Shown here: one piece after another, positions 58,509 to 64,000 of the stretch | How the letters are laid out: every line of letters starts with the position of its first letter | How positions within the stretch are numbered: the first letter of the stretch is position 1 | From: Legionella qingyii | Lineage (GTDB): Bacteria > Pseudomonadota > Gammaproteobacteria > Legionellales > Legionellaceae | Direction of reading: 5' to 3' | Length of the DNA stretch: 64,000 bases | NCBI RefSeq assembly: GCF_003184185.1 | Contig: NZ_QHJG01000013.1 | Location: forward strand, 82,891-146,890 | Made by a program: the position numbers and the translations under genes | Notes under the pieces: model-generated | Database searches by the model: none | The model's input: the letters and a program-made list of their open reading frames with translations, nothing else | Told to the model about the DNA's origin: nothing

Positions 58509-59879
58509 TACTGAGAATGACGAAATTTACGCTAGAGGGGTTAGCTGCCCGCAATATAATTATTTTGTGCCCGAAACTCAGGAATAAAATCACTCAAGCG
58601 GAATTAAATAATAGCGGACTGACATCTTTAAGCGACCGAACTTAGAAATCGTCGATTATTACGCTAATGACTCCAAGGGGGTAACCTAGTCTTCCGGTTT
58701 CTAAAGGAGTTATTAGAATAACGATTAAAACTACTCTTACTCCGAGAATTTTAATTTCTTAAACTCTTCGTTTGTTTAGTACTACAATTTCGCTATCTTA
58801 TAATAGATTTTCTGTTTAAGGTCGTTGAACGGTTAAACTTTCGTTAATGTGGTAAATAAGTAAAACGAACGTGTAGTCTTCTGTAGTTATTAAATCGAAT
58901 ACGTAATTACCAATTCGTCCGTTAGCGGGTTCAGTAAGTTGGATGCGAACGACTTTAGTACCCACCGTAATGGGATGAACCATTCGTCGTACGACTACAG
59001 GGATACAATAGGTCTTGTGTACCAGTTGGTCGTTGGGGGTGTTGGTACCCCTTTCTCAATCAGTTAAAGCAACGGGCAGAGTTTTCTGGTGTTGTTGTTA
59101 ATACACTTCAGAACTAAGGACCATTTAAGTTACCACGACAACCGTTAATATTACGCGTATAACAACGAATAGGACTTCATCTAACCGCGTTTGTGACGCG
59201 CTTGAAACAATGTAGAAACCCCAATAGGAAATTACGGATATGCTGGGTTTAGCTTGGTGTACTACCAAACCGTCTTCATAGTGTTTAATACCACGCATAA
59301 TTGTTGTATAACGAGCTAATGTGTGTCCTGTAAACCTCAATATAAAGGGAACCGATGAAATTTGTTTTTTGGCATCGTCTTCTTCAACCAAGTAGGTGAT
59401 ACGGAGTATTTCAGTTAGGGTAACTAAAACTTTTACGTCTTCCTTTAGACCCCTACCGGTTACGGGACAAATAAGTAAAACGATTATTCGAGTGAGTTAG
59501 CGCTGATGTTGCCCTAAATAGCCTGAGATGGCATAACGCCTTATATCCATACCGGAAAAGAATATCGGAGTAACGGATAGATAGAAATCGGTTTCCATTA
59601 CTGTTTAATGTTTAGTTATTCGCACGTAATGTCCTTCTAAATTTTCGTTTAACCCTTCACAACCGACTTCGCCACGTTTGGTACTACGCAGCGATATTAC
59701 ACGGTTTACGGATACTTGTCGATTTTAGCAATTGGGCACCAGTACCTTAACTACTTGTTTCAGAGTTCGTTAAATAAGTTCTCAATAGCTATGGACTTCT
59801 TCGGTTTCTCGTTAATTAGTTTGAATGTGGTCTCTTGATATGCCCAGACCGTTGGGTCAATCATTTCCGTAAAAATACT
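58509..59879 (+). CDS. purB: adenylosuccinate lyase
   Basis: Acts twice in purine synthesis. 456 residues, the E. coli-type length. MTLTALNAISPIDGRYINKT is the start; [20 protein letters not shown] is the fumarase-superfamily signature (GSSxMPxKxNP). It ends LTPENYTGLATQLVKAFL. Its stop overlaps the nadB start (ATGA), so purine and NAD genes are translated together. Confidence 0.97.
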
Positions 59880-61525
59880 CATCGTGTGGGAGTGTTGTTC
59901 CCGTTTGGAAACTTAAACTACAAGAACAATACCCGTGTCCCGACCGTCCTGACGTTATAACGAATGTCGAATAGTCGGACGTTGGGGCTTATTTTTAACG
60001 AAATTAGTCGTTCCGGCTTCGCTAACTCACGTTATCAGCAATACGAGTTCCACCTTAACGGCGACAAAAAAGTCGTCTTCTGAGGGATCTTCGTGTATAA
60101 AGACTATGAAACTAACGGCCGCTGCCCAACACGATAAACGGGCGGCAGCTTAAGTAATAGGCTGTTCCGGGTCTGTACTATTTTGTTGACCCGGTCATAT
60201 TACAAGTGAAATTCGTTCTATCGTTTCCTTTGAAAGTAGAACGTTTTCTTCCCCCTGTAAGCGTAGCTGCATAAAAATTGACACCGCTAGTTTGACCAAA
60301 TAGTTAGTGGGTTTGTTACTTAGTTGAGCGCGTTGTTGTCGGAGTCTAAGTAAAAAAACTCGTAGTACAGCGCCATTTGGATTAATGGATGATGGTAGGT
60401 GTAGCATGGCTATAAGTTCCTCTCTAAAATCCTCGAATACAAGACCTAACACGTCGTTTATTTTAAGTATGGAAAGATCGTTTGACGCACCACAATCGTT
60501 GTCCACCGCGTCCATTTTGGATGTCTATATGGTGGTTAGGGTACCAACGATGACCTCTACCACAACGATACCGTATAGCCCGACCTCGAGCACAACCATT
60601 GTACCTTAAGATGGTTAAGGTGGGATGAGATGACGTAGTGGTGAGAAATTTATTGAAAGAATAGAGACTTCGCCACGCACCACTTCCGCGAAATGAATTT
60701 TTGCGCCTTTGTCCGCTTGCCAAGTACTTTGTGATACGGGGTCTCGTTTACCTTAACCGTTGTGCACTACAGCAACGCGCCCGCTAAAAATCACTTTAAC
60801 TTGCATCAGTTTACCCTATACAAATAGAACTATAATGCGTAGTTAGGTTTCTTAAGGATTTGTTTGCAAAAGGTGTTTAAATACGCTGAGATAATAGGTA
60901 ACCATAACTATACTCAGTCCTATACTAAGGACATCACGGTCGTCGTGTAATGGTCACACCTCCTTATGAATGGCTGTAACTACCGGCGTGGCTAAATTTT
61001 GCTGAGATGCGCTATCCTCTTCATCGAAAATGGCCAAATGTACCGCGGTTAGCGGAGCGTTCGTTAAGTAATGAGCTTCGTAACCAGTACCCAAGGTTAC
61101 GTCGAGCTACATGAAATTTTCTATAAAGACGAGGTACCTTTATGAGGCTTGTATAAGGATTAACCTCACGTGGGTCACTTCAGTTACGGTCCGCACGGTC
61201 GGTTTAGTTACGTGTCACCGCACCAAATTCTCCTCTTTACTGTAGAATACGCCCGTATCACGCTTGACTCCGGCCGGAACTTCTAGATGATGTTAATTAT
61301 TACTTTGCATTTTTTTATTAACTTCTCATAATAACCTTCGTAACGTAGTGAGCTCTAAAATAACTCGATTCTTTATAATAAGAGTTACGACTTAATTAAC
61401 ATTCTCGTCGAGACCGTTCCGCACTTAGTGCACCGCCAGTGAAGGCACTTCTAATGGGCTTATTTTTACGGCTCCGTGTTCTTTCATAACGATTCGAACC
61501 GGACTACCTATGAAGTGGACTTATT
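59876..61525 (+). CDS. nadB: L-aspartate oxidase
   Basis: FAD enzyme making iminoaspartate for NAD synthesis. MSSTPSQQGQTFEFDVLVMG then TGLAGLQYCLQLISLQPRIK shows the FAD-binding motif GTGLAGL. 549 residues. The end DYPNKNAEAQESIAKLGLMD is acidic and charged. It lies upstream of nadA, its pathway partner, separated by a repeat. Confidence 0.95.
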
Positions 61526-61535
61526 GTTCTAATTC

Positions 61536-61616
61536 CATCGGACCCACGCCACGTTCCTTAGGACCCTAAGACCTGTACTTACTCGAAACCCAATACGAAG
61601 CGACAGAGGTCCGATG
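61536..61616. repeat. paired GTAGCCTGGG...CCAGGCTAC element
   Basis: On '+' the element opens GTAGCCTGGGTGCGGTGCAA and closes GCTTCGCTGTCTCCAGGCTA C, so the outer ends are exact inverted copies (GTAGCCTGG / CCAGGCTAC) about 80 bases apart. Each half resembles one copy of the dispersed family, giving a two-unit mosaic like a BIME. It lies between nadB and nadA in one operon and could change their relative expression. Confidence 0.8.
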
Positions 61617-61659
61617 TGATATGAACTCGCTATGTAATTTTACTAAACTCCGTGTTATC

Positions 61660-63003
61660 TACAAATTCTTGAGGTGCGAAATGTGTGGACTTTGATGTAA
61701 TTACGTTTAGTCTTTACTATACTCGTAAACGGTCTGACTAATGGGTTAACTGACCATAGTTCTTCTTAAATAAGGGATACGGGTTCTTATAGTCCGTGAA
61801 GGTCTAGCATTTGAGTGCTGGCAGAACTTCACCTACTGGGGAATAGAATTTTTTCGAGTTCTAGTAAAACCACTCGCTAATAACGAAAATCGAGTGATAA
61901 TGTACCCACCTCTATAACAGGCGAACCAACTTGTTAAGCCTCCTGAATAACCACTGAGGATAGTTAATCGTAACTACCGTCGGCTTGTAGGACTTTTTAG
62001 CCAATAATAGCTCAGACGGCACGTAAAGTACCGACTTAGTTAATCATAAAACCGCTTATTTTTGGTTGTCCAAATATATTGGTTAGGGTTTAGGCCAACG
62101 TGATACCTTTACGAACGGTTCCTAAAGTACCAACTTGGACGAAAAGAACTAAACTTACTTTCCATACCACGGCTCTTATAAAATGGCCAAACGATATACT
62201 TATGTAGCCCAGCTCAGTTTCGCAATTGACCACGAGTTCCGCCTCGGCAAACGTGTTCAAGGTTACAATTTTTTTATAAAGTTACCCGTGATTTTGTTTT
62301 ATTTTTCTAGGAGAAATAAGGACTAGTTGTATACCCACTTTTGCAGCGAATAACCAATCCCTATTTTTTAGATCGGATAACCGGCCCACCTTGGCGTCCC
62401 CGAGTTATAAGTGAATGTTGGGTTCTAAGTTTTTGAGATTTTGTCAAACTACTCCGAGTTAATTATAATAAGCGCTCAGTTACGCGGCATGTATGTGTAA
62501 TAGATGGACTTTACACACTAATAACCGTATTAGTTCCCATGTGATGCTAGCAAGTAGGTCTTACGGCTTTGAGTCATTAATTTCATCGTGTTGTGAGTCC
62601 TAGATGGCGCAAATAGACCCTAATACAGTAAGTACTAGCACGGTTTTGGTTTGCAATACGGTAACCATGACTTTTAGTGTACCATCTTTTAGATTTTGTT
62701 GTGACATTTTCAAATTTATATCTCCATCAGTTAGATCGTCTTCGGGGATTTTTACTTTTACTTTTTCCTTATCCGACACCAACACGATGATACAGTGCAT
62801 TACTAGGGGGAGTAGATCAACGCGAACAGCTAAACGATTCTGTTCCTTTTTGTTACCGAATATTACTTCAATTTCGTCCACTACATCAGTTACTTAAATG
62901 ACCTTCATCTTTGTCTAATGGGCTTTTACTAGTCGTTACCCAATAGCTATTGCGATTTTTTAGGGACGTTTACTACTAACTATAGTGACTTTCAGCGTAA
63001 ATT
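61660..63003 (+). CDS. nadA: quinolinate synthase NadA
   Basis: Iron-sulfur enzyme condensing iminoaspartate with dihydroxyacetone phosphate. ATG at 61660 follows GAGG by 9 bases: MFKNSTLYTPETTLMQIRND. LLLLAHYYMGGDIVRLVEQF then GGLIGDSYQLALMA is the HYY...GDS block. HPECRNSVIKVAQHSGSTAF holds the second cluster cysteine, and GIGCGCATMSRNDPPHLVAL the last cysteines. At 447 residues it is about 100 longer than E. coli NadA; the extension ends SLQMMIDITESRI. Confidence 0.94.
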
Positions 63004-63019
63004 CGCAGATTATTTTTAA

Positions 63020-63050
63020 GGACCCACGTTGCTTCGCTGTGGGTCCAAAA
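63020..63050 (+). terminator. rho-independent terminator after nadA
   Basis: CCTGGGTG (63020-63027) and CACCCAGG (63039-63046) form an 8-bp GC-rich stem with an 11-base loop, followed by TTTT. It begins 17 bases past the nadA stop. The stem and loop (CAACGAAGCGA) look like a shortened copy of the dispersed GTAGCCTGGG palindrome, now serving as a terminator for purB-nadB-nadA. Confidence 0.8.
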
Positions 63051-63119
63051 TAGACTTTTAAAAGAAACGAGGAGAAGCGATGTGGTTCCGAATAGGTGTT
63101 TAACAGTCCAAGATATCCG

Positions 63120-63458
63120 AATTACCGTTCTTGTTCGTCATCTAACACATGGCAGGAATGTAAAATTTACCGGTCATCTACATAGTGTAACTCGATGGGG
63201 AGGTACGACACTTGTCGTGGGAAATCATGAACATCATCAACACCACCAAAATCAACATGAAAAACAAAAGAATGTTCATGTACGACCTCTCCGACATGGT
63301 AGGAATGTGTAGACCTGGGGTCATCATGATAATGTTCTTCGTTGGGGAGGTACCGAACTTGTCGTTCGACGTATACGGGGTTGATCACCTGACGAGTTAT
63401 TTTTTTCTTGTCGTTATTTAGCTAAATGGGTATAACTTCGATTTAATCGTAAAAAGTA
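63120..63458 (-). CDS. secreted Cys-rich protein with two CCSxHGGV units
   Basis: 112 residues. Signal peptide MKNANLASIWVNRFIAVLFL then LSSPLVGAYA. Unit 1: ACCSSHGGVASCNSTTGVQM then CKDGTASPACTC. A Lys/Thr linker (KKTKSTTKTTTTTTSTK) joins unit 2: GCCSQHGGVAQCDTSTGHLK then CKDGTQSTACSCH. Six cysteines per unit. Same motif as the 33772 protein. GGAG precedes the ATG. The '-' strand reading is clean through a run of seven T. I infer an exported, disulfide-bonded protein of unknown role. Confidence 0.88.
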
Positions 63459-63522
63459 AACTTTGAGGTAAAGTCATTTACTGTAATTTATTATATCTGG
63501 TATAACCAATTTTAGTACCTTA

Positions 63523-63699
63523 AATCACCGCGGTTCAATGATTAAGTCGTGTTTTAACTGTGCTCGGGTTAGGAACACACGTCTGCTTTGGTGGATCTTA
63601 ATTACTCCAACAAACACCTAGGCCTGTCGAGAACCGTACTCATTATCGACGTTTAACATGTTCTTTTTTTGATTTTTACTATTTTACTATAAAAAAGTA
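63523..63699 (-). CDS. small secreted protein, 58 residues
   Basis: MKKYHFIIFSFFLVQFAAIT then HAKSCPDPQTTSLILGGFVC and TQGLGSCQFCAELVTWRH. A strong signal peptide, AAGAGGA upstream of the ATG, and four cysteines in the short mature part. It lies 64 bases upstream of the larger Cys-rich gene on the same strand, so the two may be co-transcribed. Could be a truncated copy of a longer protein. Confidence 0.7.
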
Positions 63700-63752
63700 T
63701 TTTAGGAGAATTTAATAATCGATAAAAAAGTTATTATTATACGATTTTGGGT

Positions 63753-63780
63753 AACACTCTTAAATAAAGAAACAATATTA
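63753..63780 (+). promoter_or_regulatory. promoter of tRNA-Leu
   Basis: TTGTGA (63753-63758) as -35 and TATAAT (63775-63780) as -10, spaced 16 bases, 12 bases before the mature tRNA end. A near-consensus sigma-70 promoter in the expected place. Confidence 0.75.
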
Positions 63781-63792
63781 CCGGCGTGTTTA

Positions 63793-63879
63793 CGGACCCA
63801 CCGCCTTAACCATCTGCGCGGCCTAAGTTTTAGGCCACCACCACTGTGGCACACCCAAGCTCAGGGTGGGATCCATGGT
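63793..63879 (+). tRNA. tRNA-Leu (anticodon CAA)
   Basis: Starts GCCTGGGTGGCGGAATTGGT with a D-loop GG and AGAC, anticodon stem CCGGA/TCCGG around loop TTCAAAA, so the anticodon is CAA (63827-63829), reading UUG. A long class II variable arm (GTGGTGGTGACACC region) is typical of leucine tRNAs. T-arm GTGGGTTCGAGTCCCAC, acceptor end CCTAGGTA with encoded CCA (63877-63879). This gene was the clearest proof that the printed string is mirrored, since none of these elements exist in the printed reading. Confidence 0.97.
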
Positions 63880-64000
63880 ATTTATTAGGAACTTATAAGA
63901 GTTGACTAAAGTTTTCGCAAGTAGATGTGATTTTGTTTACCGAGAAGGGGTTTAGTCCCCCGTGATTAGTTCTTGTGTTTTGAAATTGGGAATTGGATAT

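Noticed and set aside
63361..63480. A frameshift in the T7 run of the signal peptide of the gene at 63120
   Set aside because: Recounting gives CTT TTT TTA in frame from ATG 63458, with a sensible signal peptide and ribosome site.
1..64000. An organism with a different genetic code, or wholly noncoding DNA, to explain the lack of long frames
   Set aside because: Standard code translation of the mirrored reading gives full-length, well-known proteins with correct starts and stops, plus a normal tRNA.
1..64000. CRISPR arrays, rRNA genes, insertion sequences or prophage genes
   Set aside because: None seen. The repeats found are short dispersed palindromes without regular spacing, and no transposase or integrase was read, although not every base of each intergenic gap was checked in all frames.

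Overview
READING DIRECTION. The printed string is a mirror image. Read as printed, or as its normal reverse complement, it has no reading frame above about 213 codons in 64 kb. When the bases are complemented but kept in print order, or equivalently when the printed bases are read backwards from right to left, it becomes dense bacterial sequence: one tRNA and about 58 ordered protein genes with ribosome sites and operon overlaps. Every feature below uses that reading. Strand '+' means 5'->3' runs left to right (complement of the printed bases in print order). Strand '-' means 5'->3' runs right to left (printed bases read backwards, not complemented). Coordinates are printed positions.

ORGANISM. 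An A+T-rich gammaproteobacterium, most likely Legionella or a close relative in Legionellales. The reasons are the System I cytochrome c maturation genes, mlaFEDCB-ibaG-murA, kdsDC-lptCAB, mreBCD, clpSA and fleQ, together with a eukaryote-type RhoGAP protein, a long coiled-coil protein and several small secreted Cys-rich proteins. The genus is inferred from content, not from a database match.

LAYOUT. 1-4.1 kb: ileS (cut by the window edge), ribF and a universal stress protein, all '-'. 4.35-4.95 kb: a hypothetical protein '+'. 5.0-11.4 kb: a complete ccmABCDEFGHI operon '-'. 11.7-12.7 kb: RhoGAP-domain protein '-'. 12.8-14.1 kb: sohB and a small hypothetical '+'. 14.2-16.3 kb: fleQ and a duplicated Cys-rich secreted protein '-'. 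16.5-21.9 kb: mlaFEDCB-ibaG-murA-nif3 '-'. 22.2-27.9 kb: kdsDC-lptCAB then trpGDC '+'. 28-31.5 kb: short-chain dehydrogenase '+', then flavin monooxygenase and a hydrolase lipoprotein '-'. 31.7-35.8 kb: xseA, rhomboid protease, a Cys-rich secreted protein, thiM and thiD '+'. 35.8-42.7 kb: waaL-like, waaE-like, clpA, clpS, icd and a secreted protein '-'. 42.9-45.9 kb: rluE '+', mreBCD '-'. 46.3-48.5 kb: a 743-residue coiled-coil protein '+'. 48.6-58.4 kb: comEA, the operon antiporter-nadC-murG2-M20 peptidase, ppsA and a SulP transporter, all '-'. 58.5-63.0 kb: purB-nadB-nadA '+'. 63.1-63.7 kb: two small secreted proteins '-'. 63.8 kb: tRNA-Leu(CAA) '+'.

THEMES. Much of the window builds the envelope: lipid transport (Mla), LPS (kdsDC, lptCAB, waaL-like, waaE-like), peptidoglycan (murA, a second MurG) and cell shape (MreBCD). 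NAD synthesis is complete in pieces (nadB-nadA together, nadC 7 kb away). The accessory genes sit between conserved operons, and recurring palindromic repeats occupy many of the gaps. The most interesting candidate is the RhoGAP-domain protein, which has the arginine-finger region and C-terminal signature of eukaryotic GTPase-activating proteins. A second is a Firmicutes-style MurG embedded in a four-gene operon.
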